64,000 nt of DNA from an uncultured Lachnospiraceae bacterium (GCA_910577675.1 CAJTOR010000009.1:33563-97562); one strand, 5' to 3'; shown: positions 53,918-63,898, counted from the stretch's first letter. Notes: a model not told the origin generated them from the letters alone. Program-made: numbers and translations.

Positions 53918-56017
53918 TCAACTATAAAATCCCATTAAAGTAAAAATACATAAACTTAGACAGGCAAAACTGTAACCGGCATAAAAAATATTTTTATATT
54001 TCAACTCCAGTCTTAATTTCTTATTCTGTATTCCGATGGACAGACACAGAAGCGCCACAATAAAATACCTGGGCTGCAATCCGCACACAATGGAACTGTC
54101 AACTGTAGTCCATGCCAGAAACATTGAAGTAAAAACAAAAAGTACAATAATAATATAATTGATAATTCCCAACCCTGCTTCCGTTTTCGAACCCTTTTCG
54201 TTGCTTGACAAAAGCAGGATTATCTCAGCCGTTCCCATTAACGAAACCAGAAAATCCCCTGCATAATGTGTGTACCATCCAAAACCGGAAATCAACCCAT
54301 TTGTGATAGAATAAATTCCGTATTTTTCAAATGTATCAAGGTAAATATTCATAGTTCTAAAAGGGTGATTTAATATAAATCCTATCGAATAAAATGGTAA
54401 TTCCCCCTCACTCACAATGGTTCCCGCAGCATTGAAATAAACTCCTGCTGTCAACAGGATACACGGCGCAAGAATCCCCACTTTACACACCCACTCCGTT
54501 TTTCTGCTTCCAAACTGTCCCCGCGGCAAAATAAATACAAAAAAACAAACCGCAAAGTAACCTGCTTTCAAATTTCCAAGTAAAAAACTTAAAGAACAAA
54601 GAAATATAAAATCACGCAAAGTAAATTTCTCTTTTTCCTTTATCATTAAAACTGCCCCAACAAAAACAAATGCTGTAAGGTTAGTCAGCCAGTCCTGATT
54701 GATCCCAACACTTTGCTGGACAACAATTGGAAGCAGCATAATCACAAAAAATATGCGCCTATAGTTTGTCAGTTTTTTAAGCAAAATATATCCGGCCAGC
54801 GCACAAACCAGAGCATGGAAACAACGTATAATCTGGATACATATGCTTGCTGGCAAACTCAAAAAATTCATAATCCTCTGCAATGGGATATCCATGATAT
54901 ATGCCGCACTATTTAAATTTGCTGTATTGCCAAACCAGAAATACTCCTCGTCTATTTTCTTATTATTGATCCCCCGATAATATAATTTAAAATAGTTATC
55001 CAAATCATACTTTACATTGAAGCTGCTATTATCCACCATAAACTGGCTTTCCATTTTTCTGATTGCTTCCGGCAGATAAATAAAAACCTTTCCCCTAAAT
55101 TCTTCCCCTTCCCTCAATGTTGTGTGGCTATCCCCGACAACCGATGCCTCATATACCTTTATAAAATGTGAATATTCGTCCGGTACATGCCCCGGCGGAA
55201 GCAAAAAAATCACAAATATGGAAAAAACACCAAACAGGATTGCATACAAATAATGAATTTTTCCTTCCAGATTCCTCCGGTTTCTAACAATAAACACAAA
55301 GACGGGCACAATAGCAAAAAACATTACTCCCCCGCCAAATATTTTACACAGCACATACAGGGACAGTAAACCGATAATAAAACTTGAAATCATCATTTCC
55401 GCAATATTTACTGCCCTTAGCTTTTCTTCCAGAATCATTACATAAAATCTTTTTATTCCAACCAAACATACCATGTTGATGGCAAAAATCAAGACAAACA
55501 ATATTATGTATTCTGGCGCTTTCAAAGATTTCATTTCAAAAGCTGATTTCCACATTTTCCGGCTGTCCCAGTTATAACTCCAGGAAACTGTGTTATCTGT
55601 GGGGGAATAACAATCAATTTCTTCGTCAATCCCAAGCTGGTCGATTCTTACCCTGACAATACCTGACCAGGCATGTTTTAAAAACAAAACGGAAATTCCT
55701 TCAACACTTCTTATAGAAATTACTATTTTCCCCGTTCTTGCCAGCAACATACCATCCTGATAGACAATATTTCCATCCATATAACCGGACAGATCTTCCA
55801 GATTAACCGACTCTTGTCCACATTCCAATTTCAATATCCGGATTTCATTTGCTTTTGACTTTAGATTTTTTTCTCCTGTAATATCAATAACTACCTCCAG
55901 CACATTTTCATATTCTGTTTTATATGCTTTTGCAAAAGAAATACCTGCCAGCGCAAAATAAGTCAGAATAAAAGCCATCAATATAATGATGTATCCTATT
56001 CTTTTGCTTCTCTCCAT
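53918..56017 (-). CDS. DUF2142-type membrane glycosyltransferase-like protein with one KHxWSG domain
   Basis: 699 residues from MERSKRIG; upstream frames begin with TTG and lack a good ribosome site. An N-terminal helix, then one copy of the beta domain (about 35-160: DITGEKN, LKHAWSGIVRVR, EIDCYSP), then 10-12 helices with PPGHVPDEYSHFIKVYEASVVG, typical of DUF2142. DUF2142 proteins are thought to be GT-C like. Its partner gene downstream carries two more copies of the same domain. Confidence 0.78.
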   Translation of the reverse strand: MERSKRIGYIIILMAFILTYFALAGISFAKAYKTEYENVLEVVIDITGEKNLKSKANEIRILKLECGQESVNLEDLSGYMDGNIVYQDGMLLARTGKIVISIRSVEGISVLFLKHAWSGIVRVRIDQLGIDEEIDCYSPTDNTVSWSYNWDSRKMWKSAFEMKSLKAPEYIILFVLIFAINMVCLVGIKRFYVMILEEKLRAVNIAEMMISSFIIGLLSLYVLCKIFGGGVMFFAIVPVFVFIVRNRRNLEGKIHYLYAILFGVFSIFVIFLLPPGHVPDEYSHFIKVYEASVVGDSHTTLREGEEFRGKVFIYLPEAIRKMESQFMVDNSSFNVKYDLDNYFKLYYRGINNKKIDEEYFWFGNTANLNSAAYIMDIPLQRIMNFLSLPASICIQIIRCFHALVCALAGYILLKKLTNYRRIFFVIMLLPIVVQQSVGINQDWLTNLTAFVFVGAVLMIKEKEKFTLRDFIFLCSLSFLLGNLKAGYFAVCFFVFILPRGQFGSRKTEWVCKVGILAPCILLTAGVYFNAAGTIVSEGELPFYSIGFILNHPFRTMNIYLDTFEKYGIYSITNGLISGFGWYTHYAGDFLVSLMGTAEIILLLSSNEKGSKTEAGLGIINYIIIVLFVFTSMFLAWTTVDSSIVCGLQPRYFIVALLCLSIGIQNKKLRLELKYKNIFYAGYSFACLSLCIFTLMGFYS

Positions 56018-56039
56018 AAATCTCCACACCCCGCTCCTT

Positions 56040-58406
56040 TTACTGTACAAAGAAAATCATATCATTATTCCGCATAACCTCACTGTTATCATAATGATAG
56101 CTCTTATTATTTTCCCGCACTTCAAGTATTTTTTCCCCGTTCATTAAAAGCCACTGCAACTTCTTTTCTATTGCCTTCTCCGTATTTTCCACAAGCCAGC
56201 CATTTACCATATCCTCAATCTGTGTATCCACACCCCCAACATCCGTTGCAAGGACAGGCAGCCCAAGAATTAATGCCTCGTAAATTGTATTTGGCAGTCC
56301 CTCAAAATCCGATAGCAACGCAAACACATCCGCCTTTAGCATTTCCGGAAACGGATTATCCATTGCTCCTGTCAGATACACCCATTCCCCTAAATGATAT
56401 TTGCGTACCAGTTCGTCAATCGCCTTATACTCCTCTCCATCCCCGATAATAGTCCAACGAAAATTATAGTGTTCGTCTCTTAATCTTGCCAATACCCGGA
56501 TCAACCGCCCATACGCTTTCTGATAATCCAACCTTCCCACCGTCACGAATTTCACTGGCTCCATATTTTTAAAACATTCCACCCGAACTTTATTTTGAAT
56601 TTCTTCCACAGGCATCAAATTTCTATTGATATATGTTTTAGATTTTAAATGTGGATACAGATCACAAAAATCATTCCGGATACCCTCACTTAAAAAAACA
56701 ATACAGTCAAAATTTTTATATAACTCGCCATCATCTGCCGTAATCTTCTTATTCCATTCGCTTTTATCCTTCCAGTCACAATAATTAATATGAATCCACT
56801 GGATCTTTTTTTTACAGTCAGCAAGTGCTGCCTGCTTCCGAAATGTACTCCCCTCCGACATAACACATACGATGGGATACCTTGATATCAGTCCACTTAA
56901 TTCTGGAAGAACATATTCACCATAATAATTCTTACTTCTTAACCGTGACCTGACTGAATGTCTGACTTTTTCCCATTTTTCTTTTTTTGATATATTTCTG
57001 TTTGTTAATACTTCCATCAAACGCCGTTGAAAAAGTACGTCCGCAGGAAACTGCTTCCACGACAAAAACTCAACACCTTTAAGTTCTTCCCGGATTTTAT
57101 TGCAAGGGACATTGGAGGCAAAAACTGCCACCATCCTCCCCCGCTTTCGCCATTCCTTAATTTGTAATTTTGTAGCAATATGTGCCCCGCCCAAATAATT
57201 GATATCATCTATGATATAAAGAATAGGTTCCCCGTTTCCTTCTTTTATTTTTCTTTCATGGTAACTGCTTCCTGTTTCCAGTAAATTGTAAAATTCTTCC
57301 AATATCTTATTGGAGTCATCAAAATTACTTATATTGTTTTTAATTGTTTCACGTAACGATTTATCTTTTATAAATTTTTCAATTTCATCCGCAATCTCCA
57401 CAATTTCAAATCCCGTCAGCACTCCTGTTTTTCTGTGTTCAATCTGTTCCTGTGCCCCGGAGGTTTTTGTAGCTATAACGGGCGTTCCAATAATCTTCGC
57501 TTCCGTAATGACCATCGACCAGGATTCATAGTCAGAAAGTACTGTTACCGCATCTGCCTGCCTTATATATGCATATGGATTATCTTTCGGTCCCAAAATA
57601 AAAAATTGCTTGTCCAAACCTTCCAATTCACAAAGCCTTTCCACTTTCCTCACAAGACGTTTCTCCGTGGTTGCCCCAATATTCAACCATACTACCTCAA
57701 TCCCCCTTCTCTTTAGTTCCGCCATCACTTTCACTTGTCTTACATGTGCTTTTTGCAGCCTGAAATTTGCACATGTTACCAGAACCGGCAAATTGGTTTG
57801 TGGAAAGTCCGCAGCTCCTTCCTGTGCTTTGCCCCGTATCAAATCCACATCATTAATATTATAGATACATACCGACCTGTCTTTCAGAAAAGGATATTTC
57901 TCCACACTTGCACGCAGGGAATTTTCCGATACAAAAATAAAATAATCGAAACAGTCTAGGAAATAAAAATATGCTTCCCCATCAAAATACTCAGCTTCCG
58001 ACAAATCATTATGAATCCACGCTGCCTTCACCTTCGCATTCACTTCATACGCCACAAAGGATGGCAATATCCACTCCCCCACAAAAAATGCCCAGTCATA
58101 CACTTTATTTCTCACAAAATCAAGCGCCGGAAAAAGATATGCACCTTTCTGTTCCGGAGTGTAGTAATATCTGGCACGCGCGCGGGAAAACAGGGTAGCA
58201 CGCTGATATTCTGCATAAGCGTCACAAACTTTTATGTTCTTGTGGATGCGACCCGTTAGAGATACCGCGTTTTCCACCGGACACTGGTTCAGAATCACCA
58301 GCTCCACTGCATATTTCTCCGGATCGAGGCGATTTATCAGATTAACTAAAGACATCTCCGCCCCACCCTTATACAATTGGCTGATTACAAATAGTAACTT
58401 TTTCAT
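56040..58406 (-). CDS. Fused tandem GT4 glycosyltransferase
   Basis: 788 residues made of two complete GT-B enzymes. Residues 1 to about 385 (MKKLLFVISQLYKGGAEMSLVNL … SDYESWSMVITEAKIIGTPVIATKTSGAQEQIE) resemble the protein at 59607-60782. Residues about 392-788 (ILYIIDDINYLGGAHIATKL … SDFEGLPNTIYEALILGLPVLATDVGG) resemble the protein at 58436-59632. Both E-x7-E donor-binding motifs are intact. It looks like a duplication of the adjacent gene pair followed by fusion, or the ancestor of a split. Confidence 0.9.
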   Translation of the reverse strand: MKKLLFVISQLYKGGAEMSLVNLINRLDPEKYAVELVILNQCPVENAVSLTGRIHKNIKVCDAYAEYQRATLFSRARARYYYTPEQKGAYLFPALDFVRNKVYDWAFFVGEWILPSFVAYEVNAKVKAAWIHNDLSEAEYFDGEAYFYFLDCFDYFIFVSENSLRASVEKYPFLKDRSVCIYNINDVDLIRGKAQEGAADFPQTNLPVLVTCANFRLQKAHVRQVKVMAELKRRGIEVVWLNIGATTEKRLVRKVERLCELEGLDKQFFILGPKDNPYAYIRQADAVTVLSDYESWSMVITEAKIIGTPVIATKTSGAQEQIEHRKTGVLTGFEIVEIADEIEKFIKDKSLRETIKNNISNFDDSNKILEEFYNLLETGSSYHERKIKEGNGEPILYIIDDINYLGGAHIATKLQIKEWRKRGRMVAVFASNVPCNKIREELKGVEFLSWKQFPADVLFQRRLMEVLTNRNISKKEKWEKVRHSVRSRLRSKNYYGEYVLPELSGLISRYPIVCVMSEGSTFRKQAALADCKKKIQWIHINYCDWKDKSEWNKKITADDGELYKNFDCIVFLSEGIRNDFCDLYPHLKSKTYINRNLMPVEEIQNKVRVECFKNMEPVKFVTVGRLDYQKAYGRLIRVLARLRDEHYNFRWTIIGDGEEYKAIDELVRKYHLGEWVYLTGAMDNPFPEMLKADVFALLSDFEGLPNTIYEALILGLPVLATDVGGVDTQIEDMVNGWLVENTEKAIEKKLQWLLMNGEKILEVRENNKSYHYDNSEVMRNNDMIFFVQ

Positions 58407-58435
58407 ATCCTTCCCCCTGTAATTTCAATATTTCC

Positions 58436-59632
58436 TTAGTCGGCAAACAATTTTAGCAGGCTCTTTAGCACATGCTGGTTAAACTCCCCACAGGCAAAAT
58501 GTCCCGCCCCATTTATACTGGAATGATCCCCTGCCATTTCTGACAGCCTTGCATACCAATTCCCCCTCACTACTTCCCCAAAAATATCCTTCTCTCCCTC
58601 CATCTCCCCTCTGCCAAGCTGTTCACGGATTCCCCCGACATCCGCCGCAATAACTGGCAATCCCAATACCATCGCCTCATCAACCGTAACCGGTGTTCCT
58701 TCGTACTTTGATGGTAAAACCAGATAATTACACCCCGCCATAAGAGGATAGGGATTTTCAAGTCTGCCCGTCAGTTTCACATATTCCTCAAGTCCCTGGG
58801 TAACAATGCGCCCCTCCAAATGATTTTTCAAGCTTCCCTCCCCAACAATATACCAGCAAAATTTCTTTCCATCCTTCCTGAGCCGTGCACAAAAATCTAA
58901 AATCCGGTCGTAATTTTTCTCCTCTTCCAGCCTGCCCACTGTAATAAAATTACACTTTCTTTTATCTGGCACGAGATCGCTTTTTTCCCCTGCCAGGTGC
59001 AGAATCCGATCTGCGTCAATCAGGTTCGGAACCACTGCGCTCTTTTCTCTTAACTCTGGAAGTTTAAAAAGCAGACCCCTCAGGTTCGCTTCCGACAAAG
59101 TAACCACCGTATCAAATTTTTTGTAAAGTTTTCCATCCTGCCGGCTAACTGCCCTGGTCCACCCAGAAAAACTGCTCCACCGCACATAATCCGTATGGAT
59201 CCACTGGATTTTTTTTGGCTTCTTTAAACCTGCGGCGAACCACCGCAGTTTGGATGCCTCGCTCACCACCACAACTGCAAAAAAGCTTTCAAACCATTCC
59301 CTTTGACTCTTAGTTAAAAAACGGATGATCCCCTTTTGTTCCTGTCCAAATCTGCGCTGTATTCCATAAATTATCCGACAAATTTTTTCCTTTGGCGGAA
59401 CTGCCCGATCTTTTACAACCTCTCTAAAAGAGCGGGCAAACAGTGTGGTATCACCACAAATCTCCATTTCCCCAAACACTACCCCTTCCGGCAAAATTCC
59501 AGGCTGCGGTCTTGTCAAAGAAAACACAGAAATCTGATAATATGCGCGCAGGGCTTCCATCTGCAAAAACATCGCCTTCTGTGCCCCACTTGTATAATTT
59601 ATATCATCAAACAGATACAGGATTCTTTTCAC
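58436..59632 (-). CDS. GT4 family glycosyltransferase
   Basis: 398 residues. GT-B fold with ILYLFDDINYTSGAQKAMFLQMEAL at the N-terminus, FITVGRLEEEKNYDRILDF in the linker and the donor-binding PSKYEGTPVTVDEAMVLGLPVIAADVGGIREQL. It overlaps the upstream GT4 gene by 26 bp. It is a paralogue of the C-terminal half of the fused gene. Confidence 0.92.
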   Translation of the reverse strand: MKRILYLFDDINYTSGAQKAMFLQMEALRAYYQISVFSLTRPQPGILPEGVVFGEMEICGDTTLFARSFREVVKDRAVPPKEKICRIIYGIQRRFGQEQKGIIRFLTKSQREWFESFFAVVVVSEASKLRWFAAGLKKPKKIQWIHTDYVRWSSFSGWTRAVSRQDGKLYKKFDTVVTLSEANLRGLLFKLPELREKSAVVPNLIDADRILHLAGEKSDLVPDKRKCNFITVGRLEEEKNYDRILDFCARLRKDGKKFCWYIVGEGSLKNHLEGRIVTQGLEEYVKLTGRLENPYPLMAGCNYLVLPSKYEGTPVTVDEAMVLGLPVIAADVGGIREQLGRGEMEGEKDIFGEVVRGNWYARLSEMAGDHSSINGAGHFACGEFNQHVLKSLLKLFAD

Positions 59633-60782
59633 TTTTCTCTTCTCCTTTTTGGGAAAACAATGCCTGGAATTCCTTTTGTGCCCGCTGTTTAAGGCAAAAA
59701 CCTTCCAAATTTTCCCTTATTTTCATCTGCATCTTACAATCCGAAAGGTACTCCTGAACAACATCCGCAATCTGTTCCGCTCTAAAGGATGGCACAATCC
59801 TCCCGTTTACCTTATCCTCAATCTGTTCCATCGCCCCTGAAGTCGGGGTGGCAATCACCGGTGTCCCGATAATCTTTGCTTCCGTGATAACCATGGACCA
59901 GGACTCGTAATCGGAAAGCACCATAACTGCATCAGCCATCGCCATATAGCAGTACGGGTTTTCCTTTGCTCCAAGAAAATTAAATTCCTTCTCAAGCCCG
60001 TAACTCTTAACAAGCCTAATCAGTTTTCTATACAGAAAAAGATTTGCCGTGGAACCAATACAAAGCCAGGTAACAGAAATCCCACGCCTCTTTAACAAAC
60101 GCATCACCGCAAGCTGTCTCGGATAATTCTTTTCCTCCCGCAGATTCCCGACGCTTAGAAGAACCGGCTTTTTATATTGTCTGTTTACCGTCCTACCTGC
60201 CTTAAACCGAATCTCCTCTTCTGCGCACAGGTTATGAACAATTACCGATTTTCCCCGCAGTATGGGATATTTTTTCTCCGCTTCCTCTTTTGACCTTTTG
60301 GAAACAAAAATATAATTGTTATAATAACGGTCGAAGCTAAAAAGGATTTTTTCATTTACATATCTTGCTTTATCAATATCCGCATGAATCCAGATAAATT
60401 TTTTCTTTGCCCTGACATTTTTCGCCACGAATTCCGGCGACAGCCATTCCCCATAGGAAAACGCAGCGTCGTATTCTTTTTCCTGCACAAAAGCTCTGGC
60501 TCTTTGGCGGCTCATCTGACGTAAAGCAACTTTCTGAACCAGCTTATAGCAAAGCTTTTTTCCTATGGCAATGCACCCTTCCCCATCCGCCGCATCACAT
60601 ACCCTAACCCAGGAAGGGAGCAAGGGAAGCAAAGACCTTGCATCTTTCATCGGTATCTGATCAAGAACCAGCAGGTCAATCTCATTTTCTTCAGGACTTA
60701 GCACATCAAACAGATTTTTTAAAGCGACCTCCGCGCCCCCTTTATAAAACTGTGTTACCACAAATAAAAGTTTCTTTTTCAT
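59607..60782 (-). CDS. GT4 family glycosyltransferase
   Basis: 391 residues from MKKKLLFVVTQFYKGGAEVALKNL, with AGGAAGG just upstream; a longer frame to 60857 runs into the ABC ATPase gene and was rejected. It has LLSVGNLREEKNYPRQLAVM and SDYESWSMVITEAKIIGTPVIATPTSGAMEQIED, and is a paralogue of the N-terminal half of the fused gene. It starts 7 bp after the ABC ATPase stop. Confidence 0.92.
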   Translation of the reverse strand: MKKKLLFVVTQFYKGGAEVALKNLFDVLSPEENEIDLLVLDQIPMKDARSLLPLLPSWVRVCDAADGEGCIAIGKKLCYKLVQKVALRQMSRQRARAFVQEKEYDAAFSYGEWLSPEFVAKNVRAKKKFIWIHADIDKARYVNEKILFSFDRYYNNYIFVSKRSKEEAEKKYPILRGKSVIVHNLCAEEEIRFKAGRTVNRQYKKPVLLSVGNLREEKNYPRQLAVMRLLKRRGISVTWLCIGSTANLFLYRKLIRLVKSYGLEKEFNFLGAKENPYCYMAMADAVMVLSDYESWSMVITEAKIIGTPVIATPTSGAMEQIEDKVNGRIVPSFRAEQIADVVQEYLSDCKMQMKIRENLEGFCLKQRAQKEFQALFSQKGEEKSEKNPVSV

Positions 60783-60789
60783 TGCCTTC

Positions 60790-61521
60790 CTATGCTCCCC
60801 CATAAGCCCTGCACACATCCTTTGCTGCCCCGAACATCTTTGTTTCCCCTCCTTCAAGCCAGAGTGCTTTTTTACAAATTTTCGTTACCTGTTCAGCAGA
60901 ATGCGAAACAAAGAGGACGGTTGCCCCGGAAGAAAGGATTTCCTGTATCCTGAAAAAACTCTTCTCCTGAAATTTATAATCGCCCACCGCAAGCACTTCA
61001 TCCAAGATCAGGATATCCGGAGTATTCATGGTGGCGATAGCAAAACCAAGCCTCGCCTTCATACCGGATGAATAATTTTTCAGCGGAATTTTTGTAAAAC
61101 CTTCTAACTCAGCGAACCGGATAATTTCCGCATATTTTTCCCGCATATATTCTCTGGAATATCCCAGGATTGCACCATTTAAATATACGTTTTCCTCCGC
61201 AGATAAATCATCATCAAAACCCGCTCCAAGTTCAATTAAAGGAGCGATGCACCCATTTGTTACTACTCTTCCTCTGGTCGGTTTTAATACCCCTGCGACC
61301 AATTTCAACAATGTACTTTTACCCGAACCATTCAAACCGATAATCCCCAGTGATTCTCCCCGGCATAGTTCAAACGAGATATTCTTCAACGCCCAGAATT
61401 CCTCAAACATTAATTGTTTTTTCAGCAAGCGGATCACATATTCCTTAATATTATCAATCCGTTCACTGCTCATATTGAACATCATGGATACATCTTCCAC
61501 TCTTATCATCTCATTCATCAC
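60790..61521 (-). CDS. Polysaccharide ABC exporter ATP-binding protein (Wzt/TagH-like)
   Basis: 243 residues. Walker A GLNGSGKSTLL at about 63-73, signature YSSGMKARLGFAIA and Walker B ILILDEVLAVGD. The N-terminal MFNMSSERIDNIKEYVIRLLKKQ fits the polysaccharide/teichoic acid export branch. There is no C-terminal carbohydrate-binding extension. It is paired with the permease gene 8 bp upstream. Confidence 0.93.
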   Translation of the reverse strand: MMNEMIRVEDVSMMFNMSSERIDNIKEYVIRLLKKQLMFEEFWALKNISFELCRGESLGIIGLNGSGKSTLLKLVAGVLKPTRGRVVTNGCIAPLIELGAGFDDDLSAEENVYLNGAILGYSREYMREKYAEIIRFAELEGFTKIPLKNYSSGMKARLGFAIATMNTPDILILDEVLAVGDYKFQEKSFFRIQEILSSGATVLFVSHSAEQVTKICKKALWLEGGETKMFGAAKDVCRAYGGA

Positions 61522-61529
61522 AGATTCCC

Positions 61530-62318
61530 CTACACATAAAGAACGAACTTATCCTGTTTTCTGTAAAAAATACAGGTTCCCATTCCAAGCATTCCCAATG
61601 CGATAAAAAGACAGATTATGTTTTCCCGGATACCTGGAAATACTCCTTCCAGCACCAGGGTGCGCATATACTGCACATAATGGTACATGGGATTTATACG
61701 CATTATCTTCATTGCACTTTCTGGCAGAATCGTAACTGGGTAAAATATCGGTGTAAAATATGTCCACGCCAGCACAAAAACCCCATAAAAATGAGCAATA
61801 TCCCGGAAAAATACAGTTACTGCCGCCAATAAAAGCCCAAGCCCTGTCGAAAACAAAAATACATAAAAAACCGGAATGGGCAGCAAAAGCAGGCTCAGTT
61901 TAAACTCCACTTTCATAAGAAGCATCACCCCAAACATCGCAATCATGGAAAATCCCAGATTTACAAGACCGGATAATACTTTTGACAATGGAAAAAGATA
62001 CTTGGGTATGTATACCTTTTTCATCAATGACGCATTTCCGATAATGGCATAGAGGGCATTACTGGTTGTTTCCGAACAAAAGGAAAAAATAAGCGAACCC
62101 GACAGATAATAAATTGGAAAATGATCGATGTTCTGCTTAAACAGGGTAGAAAATACCACCGTGATCACTATCATCATCAAAAGCGGGTTTAACACCGTCC
62201 AGAGCATGCCAAGCACGGAACGCCGATAGCGCACTTTTATATCTCTTGAAACCAGATTACCCAGTAGGTTTTTATATTTTTTAAAAATCCCAATCCTTAA
62301 TTTTATTTCTGATATCAT
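61530..62318 (-). CDS. Polysaccharide ABC exporter permease (Wzm/TagG-like)
   Basis: 262 residues. ABC-2 type membrane protein with six helices and the hallmark N-terminus NLVSRDIKVRYRRSVLGMLWTVLNPLLMMIVI. The middle AWTYFTPIFYPVTILPESAMKIMRINPMYHYVQYMR is conserved in glycan exporters. It overlaps the first operon gene by 4 bp. Together with the ATPase it would export a completed glycan on its lipid. Confidence 0.93.
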   Translation of the reverse strand: MISEIKLRIGIFKKYKNLLGNLVSRDIKVRYRRSVLGMLWTVLNPLLMMIVITVVFSTLFKQNIDHFPIYYLSGSLIFSFCSETTSNALYAIIGNASLMKKVYIPKYLFPLSKVLSGLVNLGFSMIAMFGVMLLMKVEFKLSLLLLPIPVFYVFLFSTGLGLLLAAVTVFFRDIAHFYGVFVLAWTYFTPIFYPVTILPESAMKIMRINPMYHYVQYMRTLVLEGVFPGIRENIICLFIALGMLGMGTCIFYRKQDKFVLYV

Positions 62319-63724
62319 TTTTCTGACCGTCCTTTTTGCAGGATTACCTGCCGATAAATCCGTTCCATCTTAGCCTCCACCCTCTCTTTGCTGTAAGCCT
62401 TTATCTTTTCCCTGTTGTATTTACCTTCGCGCGCCAAATCCTTTTTCCCGATGTATTGAATGGACTTTCTAAATCCTGCCACATCATCTGGCAAAATCAG
62501 TTTCCTGAAAGGACTTTCCCCAAGAAGCTCACGATTTCCCCTGATATCAGAAGCAATCACCGGCTTCGAAGCAGCCATGGCCTCCTGTAATGAGCGGGAT
62601 AATCCCTCCCGCCGGGAAGGAAGCACAAAAATATCACAAGCACTTAGAAAATCCCCGATATTGCTTTGATAACCCATTAAAAATACATGATCTTTTAAAC
62701 CGTATCTTAGGATCATTCTGCGAAGCCTAAAATATCCCCGACCTTTCCCGCAGATTATATAATAGATATCCTCACTTTTATCTTTGTCTTCCAAAACCTC
62801 TTTTCTTCCTCTCGCTGAAAGAGCACGTAAAATAATCTGATGATTTTTATTCCTGTTCAGTTCCCCGACGGAGAGCAGCAGAACCTGATTTTCACATATC
62901 CCCAATTTCCTTCTGATCCGCATCCGGGCTTCTTTATCAAGACAGTATGCCTCAAGGTCAATCCCTGTTCCCGGAACATGTTCCACAAGGCATCTCCCGT
63001 CCCGGCAGAAATGCTGTGCCCGTCTGTAATCTTCTAGATTAATTGTGATAAGCATGTCCGTACAGCGGGCGAGCAAACATTCTGCCGGATAATATAACAA
63101 CCAGTTAAATAGCGGTGCCCCTTTGTAAAAGTGAAACCCATGTGCTGTATAAATCACTTTACAGTGAGTTTTATTTCTCTTTTTTTCCACCTGTACCGCT
63201 GCTATTCTCGCAATTGCCCCTCCCATCGGTGTATGGCAGTGAATCAGACTGAAATCAGACTTTTGCAACAGCTTTTTCATCTGTCGGTAAGCCCGAACTA
63301 CCGCAGGTAAAGAAAACGGTGACCGCTCAAAATCAATTTGATGGCAGATTATCCCCGTGCCATACAACCTGTTATTGTCCTGCCCATACGCGGGTGTTTT
63401 AAAATTACTTGCATAATGTACCTCATAACCAAACTTTTGCAGGATGCGCACATTCCCCATCTCAAACTGCGGGAGAAAACCGCTAACGGTTGCGACGATC
63501 AAGGCTTTGGGCTTCATCTGTTTCTTTCCCCCGCTCCCATCCTCCCAATTCCCTGAACTTTTTAAATTTCTTTCTTTTGTTTCTTTTTTATTTTCTTTGT
63601 TTTCTATGTTATCTTTTTTAAGACTGATAAAGTATTTAAAATGGGATAATAATTTTTTTGCTAACAGGACTGTTCTTCTGATTGATCTTATATGTTTTTG
63701 GGATTGATTCGCTCTCCGTTCCAT
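62315..63724 (-). CDS. GT4 glycosyltransferase, first gene of the surface-glycan operon
   Basis: 469 residues from the first ATG. The first 69 residues are basic, lysine-rich and not part of the enzyme fold. The typical family start is MKPKALIVATVSGFLPQFEMGNVRIL at residue 70 (63517), which has a GGGGGAAAG ribosome site, so that shorter form may be the real one. Motifs: HCHTPMGGAIARI, IYTAHGFHFYKGAPLFNWLLYYPAE (EpsD/CapM-like) and LPSRREGLSRSLQEAMAASKPVIASDIRGN. The gene may transfer an early sugar to the lipid carrier. Confidence 0.9.
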   Translation of the reverse strand: MERRANQSQKHIRSIRRTVLLAKKLLSHFKYFISLKKDNIENKENKKETKERNLKSSGNWEDGSGGKKQMKPKALIVATVSGFLPQFEMGNVRILQKFGYEVHYASNFKTPAYGQDNNRLYGTGIICHQIDFERSPFSLPAVVRAYRQMKKLLQKSDFSLIHCHTPMGGAIARIAAVQVEKKRNKTHCKVIYTAHGFHFYKGAPLFNWLLYYPAECLLARCTDMLITINLEDYRRAQHFCRDGRCLVEHVPGTGIDLEAYCLDKEARMRIRRKLGICENQVLLLSVGELNRNKNHQIILRALSARGRKEVLEDKDKSEDIYYIICGKGRGYFRLRRMILRYGLKDHVFLMGYQSNIGDFLSACDIFVLPSRREGLSRSLQEAMAASKPVIASDIRGNRELLGESPFRKLILPDDVAGFRKSIQYIGKKDLAREGKYNREKIKAYSKERVEAKMERIYRQVILQKGRSEK

Positions 63725-63831
63725 AGATTAATATCTTTCTGTTTTTAAAATCGGATTATCATTAATATGGTTACTTTGGAACACGCAATTCCTTATGTTG
63801 TTAGAATTAATCTGTGTTTTCCGAATGCAAA

Positions 63832-63898
63832 AAACACCCAGGAATAGATACGCAAAAAGCTTTTTTTGTTGCTTTGTGCTACCTATTTCTGGGTGTTT
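63832..63898 (-). terminator. Long-loop intrinsic terminator or attenuator at the head of the glycan operon
   Basis: The minus strand has AAACACCCAG(A)AATAG paired with CTATTCCTGGGTGTTT (15 of 16) around a loop of about 35 nt, followed by a run of U. It either ends a gene beyond the right edge or regulates the glycan operon by attenuation. It lies about 108 bp before the first glycan gene. The 63725-63831 stretch holds no gene and no clear promoter. Confidence 0.65.
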
